Assembly (NCBI GenBank): GCA_027924645.1
Contig: BSBN01001250.1
Location: 20,372,001 to 20,436,000, forward strand
DNA: 64,000 bases
Reading direction: 5' to 3'
Origin: Cunninghamia lanceolata
Taxonomy: Eukaryota; Streptophyta; Pinopsida; Cupressales; Cupressaceae
Part shown: piece after piece, positions 11,801-24,090 of the stretch
Numbering within the stretch: the stretch's first letter is position 1
Layout of the letters: each line of letters starts with the position of its first letter
The notes under the pieces: generated by a model
The model's input: only the letters and a program-made list of their open reading frames with translations
Told to the model about the DNA's origin: nothing
Databases searched by the model: none
Position numbers and translations under genes: made by a program

Positions 11801-12152
11801 GGCAAGGGCGGTTTGAGCTAACAAAAATGATCAAGGAAATAACTGAATTCACCCAATCATTACAGCATGATTTACAGTGTATCGAGGTAAAATATATAAA
11901 TGATGATGGGAAACTAGAGAAAGACATCGATACAGTGATTTAATCTTTTAGGGAGAAAATCAGTTCGTTAAAGAAAGTGACAATATATTAACCGAGGATT
12001 TCTCACAGATTTCGAAGGTGGAGTCACTTCTTTATCTCTGCGTCGACGCACTCTCGGAACACAAGGAAAAGGTGGGGAAAATTCGGAGGGAGAAAGACGT
12101 TTGGAAGGCAAGGGTAAAACACATCGGCATCCCCAATTTTCTAAAAATCTAG
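8859..12152 (+). pseudogene. Unrecognised large gene, broken; about 1,000 codons
   Basis: Exon 1 runs from ATG 8859 to 8949 and has a strong donor (GAAG|GTGAGT). The acceptor ATTATAG ends at 9067. Joining them keeps phase (GAA|GCT|ATG), so the intron is credible. The frame then runs 9068-9912 with nonsense codons at 9265, 9502 and 9625; the last looks like a lost Trp in YYWED*MHFFVQ. It shifts at about 9905 (9909 to about 10395), shifts again (10340-10603), resumes at about 10800 to 11943 with one stop at 11548, and shifts once more to finish at 12150-12152. Residues about 90-350 are hydrophobic and helical (FVQVILQGEQYLDWAEV). Later come a basic patch (KTKRRRK, just before 10837), an acidic low-complexity stretch and a Lys/Glu-rich coiled-coil-like C-terminus. 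I do not recognise it. It could be a retroelement gag-like or plant mobile-domain protein, and it lies between copies of the 359-bp repeat. Confidence 0.6.
8950..9067 (+). other. Intron of the 8.86-12.15 kb gene
   Basis: Donor GTGAGT at 8950, acceptor ATTATAG ending at 9067, 118 bp. Exon 1 ends in phase 1 and exon 2 supplies the two missing bases, so the reading frame is kept without any repair. Confidence 0.65.
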
Positions 12153-13007
12153 GAGTTTGTTGCGGCATTTTAGGAGTGGAAAGCTCAACGTACTTCCCCA
12201 ACCACACAGAGCAAATCTGGAGATTCAAATCCATTACCCCAGCCATAATCTTTCTTACTCAGTTTCTTATATTCAGTTTTTTAGTTAAAATTATTTTCAC
12301 GAACTTGATCTTTAAATCAGTTTGTAAAAACTAAATCCCGTATGGGTCAGAGTTACTTTAACTCTGGGTTTGGTTTGCATGATCGGATAATTAGGGCAAC
12401 TATATATATGTTTTCGGTTGCTAAAACAGAGGAGGATAGAAAAAGAAAAGAAAGAAAAATTTTGGGAGCTGAACTGCTGTTATTTTCATAGCATATATGA
12501 TTTTTGTCTGAAACATTTTTTTCATTAGTGAATGAAAAGGAGAAACAATTACTGTCTGCTTAGATCTATGTGTTTGAGTATTTGAAATTGGGTTTTCTGT
12601 GCGAAATCTTCTTTCATATGGTAATTGCTCTTTTTGGACAACTCATTGTATGTGTTTTATCAATTATTGGTTCAGCAATATATATATGTTTATGTATCTG
12701 ATCATTATTGAAAATAGAATCTGTGTATTCTATCACCAAATGATGTTATAAAAGAGATATCACATTCATAGCATGATGATGTATGGATGTTAGTTTGCCT
12801 TTAGGCACTTTCTGGTTAAAAGTGCATTTGAATATTTAAAATAGATTGAATTCATTGAAGATCTTAAAGGGAGATGTACCTAAATTCAGAGGGGAACTAT
12901 TCTTGATAGTTCACCCATTTGTTGATTAATTCATTTGTTCTTGGAAGAAGAAGGGTATAGAGTCAGAATAGAATATTTTTAAATAAGGACAAATCTGTTA
13001 ACCAACA
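12153..13007. other. No gene seen, AT-rich
   Basis: No meaningful frame beyond the stop at 12152. TATATATATG microsatellite-like words occur near 12400 and 12680. This may be the 3' flank of the upstream gene. Confidence 0.45.
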
Positions 13008-13363
13008 AGTCCAAAGTGCAAAAAGGCAGCAATTTTTGACGAGATGTTAATCAGAAACTGTGTCACTTAGAAACATTTTGTCTGAGGTTACGGGATCATG
13101 TAGGGTCCATCTATAATAACCTCTCTTAGTTTTTAATATCTTTCAAGCATTTTCCCATGGTGAAAGTTTTTTTTACTGCCCCAAAAATGGTCAGATGCAT
13201 GCAGTGTAAAGTTGCAAAGGGGTGTAACTTTTGTCCTACTCCTAATGCAACCAAACTGACAGTTCCAATGTGTCCAGATGGGTACATTTAGGCTAGGAAT
13301 TGTCATTTTTTGCACCCAAATATGCCAAAACAGTTCGTGCTACATTATACCGGTGATATCCTT
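13008..13363. repeat. Single dispersed copy of the 359-bp unit
   Basis: Starts AGTCCAAAGTGCAAAAAGGC and ends GGTGATATCC, in the same orientation and with the same landmarks as the array at 7049-8125 (TGCCCCAAAAAT, GGCTAGGAATTGTC, CAAAACAGTTCG). About 356 bp. It is more diverged than the three array copies. Confidence 0.85.
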
Positions 13364-15264
13364 ACACATTGCCTTTGCTATAACTGTTATAGTCTTCACA
13401 TGTTAACATGCATCTTATGGCTGTTAACATACTTGTTCTAACAGTCAACATAGTCATATATGAACTGCTTGTTCTTTTGTCTTGGTTCACCTTGACTTTG
13501 TTCTCTAGTACTATCTCTGCAGGGTTTGTTTTAGTCCTTCAATGCATTGTTCCATCACTGCAATCTTAGACCCCTATTAGGCTTGAAATAGACCTCTATT
13601 AGGCTACTCTCCTAAACCTTAATATCATCTTCATGTTGTCATATCCATGTTGTTCAACCCTCATCTTCTTCCACCTTTAGGTCACTGTGTTATTAGGCTT
13701 GAACTTAGACTTTTGTGATATTTGTAACCCTCTATGATATTTGTAACCCTCTACACTTCATGGCTTTACCATTATGTAATGATCTACACTACACCTATCT
13801 TGCTTATCATATTTCATAGAAATCTTGCAAAGAGTTGGGGTAGTGGTATGCAACCTTCTGCGAGATCAATACAATGTCATAACAAGGCTTTCAAGCTTAA
13901 CAAGTTTTTGGGTAGGGAATTGCTTTATGAAATTAGAGTCAAATTGGTAAATGTGATGACATGATACATATGAACATGGTGAGATGCAAAGTATACATTT
14001 ATAATATTAACCACATTCTCAAAGGGATTGTTGATGACTTTTGGAAGCCTATAGCCCCAATGTTATGTTGCATACTCAAATTAGGTAAGACTCAATGTAC
14101 TCTCATAACCTCACCTTATATGCAAGAGGAATTACATTTAATAACCATAATGGTCATCAGGTGCTCATAAGCATATGATTTTGACTATCTTATTCAAGAC
14201 AACAAACATACTCTTTGCATCCCAATATGGTATAATAACAAGGAATTAAGAAATATTTTCAATTGAGCAACTCATAAAGAATATGGATCAACATACCAAG
14301 GAGCAACCATAAGAACATCCTTTTGGAACATAGGGAATTGCAATATCCCCTTGGTCACTTGCAAAATTAGATAGAGTTGTTTGTGAAACCATGAGACATG
14401 ATCCTTAGTGTTGTACAAATGACACATGATCCAAAGGGTTGTGTAAGAATTATAGGGTATCTTTTGAGTTGCACAAAATGATTCCTATCACTATGTGAAT
14501 TATGCATGGTGCAAGGAACCATGAACTTTGTGTTGGATCAAGTGGCATTATTTAGGTGGCACATGATGCAAGGACTTATGCATGAGGTTGTACATCGCTA
14601 TGTGAGTGACTAAGGCTAACATGCAAGATTGTGCAATAGCATGTACATCATGATGTGAACAAAAACTTGCTTTCCATTTATCCATTTAACCAATCTTCCT
14701 TTCTCTATTTTCTTGGGCATGTATAGTTTTGAGAGACTAAAACTTTCAACCCAAAACTCAAATTCTCTTATCATCAATTGGGACGGATTCTTTGAAAATT
14801 AAACTTTGAAACCTAGAGGCATACAAAAATAATCTACACTGCACCTATCCATATTACATAATGATCAACCAAAATGATTTGTATTAACCAAATATCCATA
14901 CAGGTATACATCAATATCTATCGATATAAGTATAACATATTTACAAAATAGCCATATAGGCATACAATGTCAACTATATGCAATACAAAATATATGTCCA
15001 CAAATGCCCTATAGGCATACAACAAAAGAACACAATAAAAAGTCATTTCCCTCTGTCCGGTGAAGAGAATAGATCACAGGCAGTCTTTGATCTTCGAGGA
15101 GATGGAGACGTGTATGAGGGTGGTCTACTACAAACCTGAGGGATGCTCCTCCTATTTAGTTGTTCATGGATCTATAGTTGTTACAATAAAAAGTATAGAC
15201 ATTAATATATAGAAATTGCATTATAAAAAATGAAGCATTTAACAAAATAATCACTTCTTGCTAT
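13364..15264. other. No gene seen, 1.9-kb spacer
   Basis: Frames at 13734-13964 and 13961-14170 are short and unlike proteins. Between 14340 and 14640 words like GACACATGATCC and GCACATGATGCAAGG recur loosely. The last 200 bases are downstream of the stop codon of gene X on the minus strand. No convincing polyadenylation signal was singled out. Confidence 0.4.
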
Positions 15265-17204
15265 CTAAAAATCTATCTCCTCATTTGCCTCAGTACCAGG
15301 ATTAGGTTGTGCCGATGTCATGTCCTATAGAAACCATCTAGATAGAAATTGAACTTCAAATCAATAATCATTTGATTTTTCAAAAATAAACAACTATAAC
15401 AACAAATGTAATTTGAAATTTACTAATCTGCCTCATACCCCCATCAAAGGCATGGAGCTATGAATCACAGAGGACACACCATGCTCCATTGCCCTATGAA
15501 TTTCAGGAGGTGTCTCCGCAGCCTGCATCATCTGAAAATAAAACAACATTGTTAGAATATATTAAGCTCATGATTCAAAATTCTAGTAACACCTTTTGCA
15601 GCTCAGAATGTCTCTGTTTTGACTCTATCCAAACATTTAGTGCCTATAATAGTCCTAAGTTTGTCCTAAACAACATTTCATCCTACCTAACGAGCATGTT
15701 TCTTTCTATGACAATGGAAGAGGATTTACCACTCAACAAGAACACACATCATTCATTTTACAAAAGAACTATTATACAAAAGAGTTACCCAACCACCTTG
15801 TGATAGTCATGTTACTAATTAGTTATAGCAGTCATAGCATAGAAAATGGTCTAAGGCCCTATCATTGAGTTGAAGAAGTTATCCTTGTGCAAACTTTAAA
15901 GGTGTTACCATGCAAATGTTGCATAAGACTATCATAGATAGGACTATCATAAAAATGGGTATACATTTGTTTGACCTCATGTTTTGCTAGATTATTATCA
16001 TTTATTGTTTAGGGATTGTTCATACACCTAACTCATGGTCCTCTCATCACAAGAACAGTCTTGATAGCCGAATTAGTATGCAAAATACCATGTAGACTGC
16101 CTTAGAAGACTATCACATATAAATCAACAATAGGACTATCATAAGTTTATAGGCATCAATGGCATCATTTCAATCTACTTGTCATGGCATTCCATGAGAC
16201 CACATTTCTTTGAGGCATTTTTTCAAATAACTATATTGTAATTGAAATTTTGTCATCTATCAACATCTAGTTATTAGTTATGCAATGTCTAGTAATGCTT
16301 TGAGTTTGAAAGATGTCCAATGCAATGTAATCAATGATATGAATATAAAATACAAAAATCTATTAAGTACAATTCATTAGTTAAACTATTTATTTTATTA
16401 CCTGAGTGAAGCTTTGAACTCCACCACCACTAGCAGGTGTTGCCATGAAATCTCCAAGATGAACCTATTCAACATCCAAAATTAGATATTAGAATACCAT
16501 TCATATAACAATGCTATTCACATATAATATTTATAATTGTTTACTAGTTACATACCCCAACAGTAGATGTCGTAGTGTAATATGCAAGTGGAGAATTGTT
16601 GAAAACTGCATCAACTCTATGACCTTGAAATTTCATTAAAATCATCAAACTAAATTAGTTAATCTTGCATTTCAAAAATAAAATTTAATAAATTAAATTC
16701 AATGAACTTGCTAAGATTTACCTGAGTATCAAGGCTGAAATTCTCACTTAGGAGGGCATCTGTCATCACCATCTGCTCAGGTGTAAATGTAGCCTGCACA
16801 CCTATGTCCTGAGTATCCGTGGGGTCATAACCACAAGTTGACCCGCAAGCCTGACAAGTATGGGGTGGAACCCTACTCGAACTCTCCCCCGACCCACACT
16901 GTGCTGCAGGACTGGCATGCTCTATGATGCTCTGGGTCAAGGCACTAATGGACTGAAGTGTCTCGACATCAACACTCTCCTTCACAATGGAAGGGATAGA
17001 CACATGCTCATGGGTTGGTTCGGTGAGTGCTCATCTCGCTGGCCACTATGGGTCAACATGTGCCCTTGGTCTACCCTGTACTGACCCCCCACCTCTACCC
17101 TGGAACTCTCGCATATCAAAATAATTTGGCACTTTATTTTTCACAAACTCGCAGTAGAGTTTCCAAAAAAAATATTGCAGGACCTCATTATTGTTGTATA
17201 GAGG

Positions 17205-18599
17205 TGTTGGCTTTAGGACAGACAACTAAGAGGGGGGGTAAATCAGTTGTCACCAAACCTTTTATTCTTTAAATCCTTAAATCCTTCTTATATTTCAACA
17301 GCATAATAATTATTCAATCATGGAAGTAAAATGCAACAACTTAAGAGCAGAAACACATTCAACACATATGACACCAAGATTTTAACATGGAAAACCCAGT
17401 TAAGGAAAAAACCACGAGGTGACTAACCCAAGATTGTATTCTCTGTTAAAAGAATAAGAAGAACAAAAATGACACTTGCCAATTAGGGTTCACTGCCTGA
17501 GCACACTGCTCACAAGAGGCCCACTGCCTACATGAGACACACTGTCTACAGAATAATATAAATATTACATACTTGAACTAGAGATTAGCATCTTCACCAT
17601 GCTTGAGACAGTTCCATTTAAGCTCAACTCTTCTACTTTGCTTTTTGCTCCTTTCCTCTCTATCACTTTCTCATCATGACCACGATTAATTTTGAAATGA
17701 CTTCACAAATCTTATTTATACAAGACATCAACTTTGGGATGATCATCAAAGTCGAGACAACACATACTTTATATCATTACAGAGAAATTACACAAATACA
17801 ACTTGACTTATTACAAAAACTTCATGCGTTTCACTACCCTGTCGGCCATGCATATCTGGGACTTCAATCTTCTTTGAGCAACACGCCTTGCTTCGTAAAA
17901 CATCTTCAAGATCATCTGCAACATGTGTAAAACATCCGGTCGGCCAATACTAGGAAGAACACCATCACTGAGATGTAAATCTTCAATTACGAGCTCTATC
18001 TTCAATATGGACCACTAACATGAACTGGACACTATTTGGAGACCCCCACAAGCTTGCCTGAACCACCAAGAACATCCACACCACTTCTGCTTACTGAAAT
18101 CATTCGCATCTTCATTCGAAACCTTAAGAACACAACCGGTCATCACTGTCACATAAGAATAATTGCTTGCAGACCTCCAGACCACAAACTGATTGAGTTG
18201 TTAATTCACATTGGCTTCCCAAACATGCCACCAGATCTGTAGAACAAGATATTGCATTTTCAGATCTCGCCGGACCTATTTGTGTCACCTCTAAACAGCT
18301 GCCAGAACTAGTTTTACTCATATGGCCATAACTTCTCCAAATCTTCATGCAGACCTCTGAAATCTTTACAGGAGCACCTTCAGACACATATGTACAAACA
18401 ATTTGATGCGCATACTCTGATCTTCAACTGTCTAGAATTTTCACTTCATAGAACTTCACTGACTTTAATATTCTTTTTATTTCTGATAGGGCTAATTTTC
18501 TCAATATCCTCAGCACACAACTCATCCAATCCTTGACATCAATGCAACAGGAGTATGTTGACATCACTGACAACACCGGTTAGGCCCATACTTGCAACA
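17205..18599 (-). repeat. Copia-1 3' LTR (1,395 bp)
   Basis: It matches 23142-24090 along both ends (shared AGGACAGACAACT, TTAGGCCCATACTTGCAACA) but has about 450 bp (roughly 17781-18232) that the other LTR lacks. Confidence 0.92.
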
Positions 18600-18612
18600 A
18601 TCTCCCCCTTTG
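18600..18612 (-). promoter_or_regulatory. Copia-1 polypurine tract
   Basis: On the minus strand AAAGGGGGAGAT abuts the 3' LTR, the position of the plus-strand primer of an LTR element. Confidence 0.75.
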
Positions 18613-18925
18613 TCATTGATGGCAACATATGATGTGAAGAAACTATTTTGACCAACAAGACAAGAACTTCTCCTCACTGGCTCCCCCTAACAACATCAAT
18701 CATTCACATATCTTTTCTTTCTTCATTTCTCCCCCTTTAATCAGCAATCTCTTTTATTTTTCACATGTCTTCTCTTCCCCTTTGACATCAATGGCAAATG
18801 GCACATACTTGCATCATACTTCAGATTCATACAGACTGTTCCCCCTGAGTAGCAAATTTCTATCATCAATCTGGACCACAAGATATGACTGTGAGATCCA
18901 CCGGACTGATGCACATCAGTGCACC

Positions 18926-21900
18926 TTAATTCAGAACCGGAGGGGTAATAACCCCTAACTTCTCCTTGACATACTCAAAAGAGTCCTTAGGTAGAGGTTT
19001 AGTAAAAATGTCTGCAATCTGATCCTTTGAGGGCATAAGCTCTAATTTGACTTCATTCTTGTTCACCTGCTCTCTCAAAAAGTGAAACTTGATGGATATA
19101 TGTTTTGTCTTTGAATACAACATGGGATTTTTTGATATGTTTATTGCACTTGAGTTATCATAGAAGATTGTGATAGGTTCTTCATACTCCACTCTGATGT
19201 CTCTTAGCATTTGCTTCATCCACAATACCTGAGTGCAACTACCTATTGTTGCAATATACTCTACTTCTGCAGTGGACAGAGATATTGCCTCTTGTTTCTT
19301 GCTTAGCCAAGAAACCAATCTTTTCCCCAAAAAGAATGCACCACCATTGGTACTCTTCCAGTCATCCACATCTCCTGCCCACTCAGCATCTGTATATGCA
19401 TGAAGAGAGAAATCATAATCCTTAGGGTATCATAAACCATACTAAACTATTCCCTTCAGATATCTGAGAATTCTCTTGATTGCCATGACATGAGACTCTC
19501 TAGGATCAGCTTGGAATCTGGAAACAAGACCAACAACATTCATAATGTTAGGTCTAGTTTGAGTAAGGTATAGTAGTCCTCCAATCATTGACCTGTACTT
19601 TTTCTGATCAACCTTAGGAGATTCATCATCTTTTCTCAGTTTACACCCGGTTGCCATGGGAGTATTCAATGGCTTTGAATCTTCCATCCCAAATTTCTTC
19701 AACAATTCTTTCACATATTTGGTCTGTGATATGAAGATTCCTTTCTTTGTTTGAGTGATTTGCAGACCCAAAAAGAAATTCATTTCCACAAACATAGACA
19801 TCTCAAATTCACTTTTCATTTGATTTGCAAAAGTCTTGCACATACTATCTTTTCCTCCAAAAATAATATCATCAACAAATACTTCAACAATCAAGATATT
19901 TTCATGATCAATCTTGAAGTACAAGTGACTGTTAGCAGTACCTTTGTTGAAACCAATCTTTAAAATATGTTTATCCAATCTTTCATACCAAGCTCTTGGG
20001 GCTTGTTTGAGTCCATACAATGCTTTCTTCAACTTGCAGACCATATCACCATGATCAAACAATTGGAATCCATTCAGTTGCTCAATGTATACCTCTTCTT
20101 CCAAATCACCATTCAGGAAGGCAGACTTGACATCCATCTTATATAGTTTGAAATCTTTGAAGGTGGCAAAAGCAAGAAATAATCTAACTGCTTCAATTCT
20201 TGCCATCGGAGCAAAAGTTTCTTCAAAGTCAACTCCTACTTGAGAATAACCCTTACAGACCAATCTGGCTTTGTTTCTAACTACTTCACCATCTTCATTC
20301 AATTTATTCCGGAAGACCCACTTAGTCCCAATCACATTTTTGTCTTTAGGTCTAGGAACAAGATCCCAAGTGTGATTTTTTTCAATCTGCATCAACTCTT
20401 CCTCCATTGCTTTAGCCCATCTTTCATCATTGCATGTTTCACTTACTGTTTTTGGTTCAATCTTTGAAATCAAACAATACTTCACTGAATCTTGAACAAT
20501 TTTTCTTCTTGTTTGAACATCTTTGCTTCTATCTCCTATGATCTGGTCTTCAGAATGATTCAGTCTTACATACCTGGGAGTTTTAGGAATTTCTTGCACT
20601 TCTATTTCTTGGATAGGTTCATTAAAACTTGTCTCTTCTTCCTATATTTCAAGATTCTCTGGATCAGTCTAAATCTGAACTACAATTGGGGCTTGTTCTT
20701 CTTGGACAGAAACATCATCCTGATCATTTGCCTCATACTCATAAAACCTTGAGGGATTTGCAATGTCTTCATCAACCTTCATATTTGTACTTTCTACAAT
20801 CTTTCTCAATCTCTTGTTATAACACCGGTATGCTTTGCTTTGAGTAGAGTATCCTAAGAATATTCCTTCATCACTTCTAGCATCAAACTTTCCAAGGTCT
20901 TCATCTCTTTTGATATAGCACTTCCTACCAAAGACTTTGAAATATTTCATAGTAGGGGTGATGCCAAACCAAAGTTCATAAGGAGTCTTACCAGTATTGC
21001 TTCTGATTTGTACTTGATTAAGACTATAGACAGCAGTGCTTATAGCTTCTCTCCAGTAGATTTGAGGGACATTTGCTTCCATCATCATGGTTCTAGATGC
21101 TTCCTGGATGGTCCAGTTGTTTCTCTCCACTACTCCATTCTACTATGGAGTCCTTGGAGCAGATAACTGTCTCTTTATCCCATGTTTCTCACAGAATTCT
21201 ATGAACTCTCTGGATGTGAATTCACCACCTCTATCAGTCCTGAGACAATTTATGTTTAGTCTAGTTTCATTTTCTACCATAGCCTTGAATATTTTGAACT
21301 TCTCAAGTGCTTCAGATTTCTCTTTCAAGAAAGTCATCCACATCATCTGGGAGTGTTCATCAATCAGTAACATGAAATATCTATCACCTTGCAGACTCCT
21401 GATTCTTGCCAGTCCACATAGATCAGTGTGTACAAAGTCCAACAATTTGGTAGAAGATTGTTCCTTACTTTTAAATGTGACTCTGTTCTACTTACCCAAC
21501 TAACATTCTTTGCACAAACTGTTAATAGGTTTCACCACTCTTGGAATATCTCTTACAGCCTGAGTGTTGCTTATCTTGATGATATTATCAAAATTTACAT
21601 GACACATTCTCCTATGCCACAACCAACTCTAATCAATTTGAACAAATAAACAACTTTTTCCAGTACCAACCAAGTGGAAGATGTTACCTTTTGTTTGAGT
21701 ACCGGATGCAATCTCAGTTCCAGAGCTTTTAAAGATCTTGCATTTTCCATTTTTAAATCTGAGATCATAGCCTTTGTCCACCAAATGTCCAACACTAAGA
21801 AGATTATGCTTTAGACCTTCAATATATAGAACATCACTGGTTTTGTTCTTTCCATCAAAAGAAATAGTTCCTCTGCCTCTGATTCTGCTAGCAGAATTAT

Positions 21901-22177
21901 CACCAAATTTTACAACTCCTCCTTCATATCTTTCCAGATTTATGAACTTGTTCTTATCACCAGTCATATGGTGGGAGCATCCACTATCAATGACCCACTC
22001 ATCCTTTTCTTCAACCTGAGCAACCAGAGCCCTTTCTATCTTAAGATTGGCAGATTCAATAGGCATTGGATCTTCTTCCTTAATGGCAATAAACACCCAG
22101 TCACTTCCAAATTTGGTTCCTATCTTAGATTCATCATCTGTTACTCCTTCATCACATCTTCTTGAACATTGGAACAC
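18926..22177 (-). pseudogene. Copia-1 pol (protease, integrase, RT, RNase H)
   Basis: All of pol lies in one frame, interrupted only by nonsense codons (about nine, at e.g. 21629, around 21490-21515, 21143-21145, 20669 and 19442). Protease has WVIDSGCSHHMTGD with the catalytic DSG intact. Integrase shows a Cys/His zinc region and the D, D, E residues in FVHTDLCG, LRTDRGGEF and VVERNNW. Reverse transcriptase shows [44 protein letters not shown] and the active-site FVDD (a variant of YVDD). RNase H shows DAEWAGD, ISLSTAEVEYIA and TKHISIKFHFLREQ, and the protein ends after DIFTKPLPKD. The nonsense codons include TAG for likely Gln or Trp codons, the kind produced by C-to-T or G-to-A transitions. 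It is out of frame with gag at about 22150. Confidence 0.9.
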
Positions 22178-23085
22178 TTCTTTTGAAATCTTGATCTATT
22201 AGGGTTAGGCCTTGAAAAAAAATTTGGACATCTTGAGGCAAAATGACCAATCTTGTTGCAATTGAAACATTTGAAAGGCAATTTTCCTTCATATTTACCG
22301 GATCCTCTTGGCTGTCTTTTTGCAATAAGGGCTTCAAGTTGAGCAACTTCTGCCTCATCTTCTTCCAAATCTTTTCTTTATTTTTCATACCATGATAATT
22401 TTTTTGAGGAACTCTCTCTTGGATCATACCTTTGTTTACCTTTTGTAGAGGCACTAGCTTTGAATGCAAATTCAGTCTTGGGAGGAGCATCTCCAAATTC
22501 AACTAATTCAAATGCAGCTAACTTCCCAACCAATTAATCCATTGTAATATTTGATAAAGATCTGAATTCCTCAATAGCAGCAACCTTGTGTTTGTAAGCA
22601 GGAGGTAAGGACCTGAGAACTTTGGCAACAATCTCATCTTCATCCAAAGTTCCACCAGCACATCTAATGCCACAAACAAGCTCATTTACTTTTGGCATAA
22701 ATGTAGTGATATTCTCATCTTCATTCATCTTTAGGTTTTTGAATTTTCCTTTCAAACTTTGTAGCTTGGCACATTTAACATATTTGTCTCCTTCATGCAG
22801 AATTTTCAGCTTTGACCAAATTTCATATGCATTTTTTAAATCCATAACATTTGTCAACTCTGTATCAAATAAGGCACTTAGTAAGGCTTCTTTAGCTAAA
22901 AGATTATCTTCAGCATCTCTGATTTCATCTAGAGTTGTCAGACCATTCTTTGGAGGAATATACTCTTTTATAGTCATGTTCCAATATTGAAATCCCATAC
23001 ATTGCAAGTGACATTCCATGTGGCTTTTCCAAAGAGTGTAGTTCGTTCCATCAAACCTCGGACTATCCTTCTTGTAGGAAGACAT
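22141..23085 (-). pseudogene. Copia-1 gag
   Basis: Start chosen at ATG 23085-23083 (MSSYKKDSPRFDGTNYTLWK), typical of plant Copia Gag; the open frame extends further upstream without another good start. The UBN2-like Gag domain follows (WSKLKILHEG, VAKVLRSLPPAYKHKV). A TAA at 22534 and a TGA near 22380 break it. A zinc knuckle FKCFNCNKIGHFASRC has the full CX2CX4HX4C pattern. The frame ends at 22141, just after pol opens in another frame, so one frameshift separates gag from pol. Whether this is decay or programmed cannot be told from one copy. Confidence 0.85.
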
Positions 23086-23127
23086 CCTGGATCTCCTCAA
23101 GCAATTAAGCTCTTTTAGAGGAACTTA

Positions 23128-23139
23128 GCTCTGATACCA
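23128..23139 (-). promoter_or_regulatory. Copia-1 primer-binding site (initiator Met-tRNA type)
   Basis: On the minus strand TGGTATCAGAGC lies two bases after the 5' LTR. It is the standard plant Copia site complementary to the 3' end of initiator methionine tRNA. Confidence 0.9.
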
Positions 23140-23141
23140 AT

Positions 23142-24090
23142 TGTTGGTTTAAGGACAGACAACTGAGAGGGGGGGTGAATCAATTGTCACCAAACCTTCT
23201 ATTCTTTAAATCCTTAAATCCTTCTTATATTTCAACAGCATAATAATTATTCAATCATGGAAGTAAAATGCAACAACTTAAGAGCAGAAACACATTCAAC
23301 ACATATGACACCAAGATTTTAATGTGGAAAACCCAGTTAAGGGAAAAACCACAGGATGACTAACCCAAGATTGTATTCTCTGTTAAAAGAATAAGAACAA
23401 AAATGGCACTTGCCAATTAGGGCTCACTGCCCGAGCACACTGCTCACAAGAGGCCCACTGCCTACAAGAGACACACTATCTATAGAATAATATAAATATT
23501 ACATACTTGAACTAGATATTAGCATCTTCACCATGCTTGAGATAGTTCCATTTACGCTCAACTCTTCTGCTCTACTTTTCACTCCTCTCCTCTCTATCAC
23601 TTTCTCATCACGACCATGGTTACTTTTGAAATGAATTCACAAATCTTATTTATACAAGACATCAACTTTGGGATGATCATCAAAGTTAGGAAAACACATA
23701 CTTTATTTCATTACAGATCCGCAGAACAAGATATTGCATTTTCAAATCTCGCCAAACCTATTTGTGTCACTCTGTCACCTCTAAACAACTGCCAGAACCA
23801 GTTTTACTCATATGGCCATAACTTCTCCAAATCTTCATGCAGACCTCTAAAATCTTTATAGGAGCACCTTCAGACACATATCTACAAACCCTTTGATGCG
23901 CATACTCTGATCTTTAACAATCTAGAATCTTCACTTCATAGAACTTCACTGACATTACTGTTCTTCTTTGTTTCTGATAGGGCTAATTTTCTCAATATCC
24001 TCAACACACAACTCATCCAATCCTTGACATCAATGCAACAGGAGTATGTTAACATCAATGACAACACCGGTTAGGCCCATACTTGCAACA
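23142..24090 (-). repeat. Copia-1 5' LTR (949 bp, internally deleted)
   Basis: Co-linear with 17205-18599 except for an absent block of about 450 bp. The junction is CATTACAGATCCGC, and AGA or AGATC occurs at both edges of the block in the longer LTR, as after a microhomology-mediated deletion. Confidence 0.9.

Larger units (their letters stand above)
17205..24090 (-). mobile_element. Copia-1 LTR retrotransposon
   Basis: LTRs begin TGTTGG and end CAACA. Reading leftward the order is 5' LTR (23142-24090), primer-binding site, gag, protease, integrase, reverse transcriptase, RNase H, polypurine tract, 3' LTR (17205-18599). This gene order, with integrase before reverse transcriptase, defines Copia. 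Flanking 5-mers are AGAGG (17200-17204) and GGAGG (24091-24095), a target-site duplication with one mismatch. The element sits inside the long exon of gene X. It is the least damaged element here but cannot move by itself. Confidence 0.95.

Noticed and set aside
13734..15803. Short frames at 13734-13964, 13961-14170 and 15489-15803
   Set aside because: AT-biased, no motif; the last runs antisense over exon 5 of gene X.
22141..22177. Programmed frameshift between Copia-1 gag and pol
   Set aside because: Possible, but plant Copia elements normally use a single frame, and one decayed copy with other lesions gives no reason to prefer recoding.
22622..22990. 122-codon plus-strand frame, Ser/Phe-rich
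   Set aside because: Antisense of Copia-1 gag.
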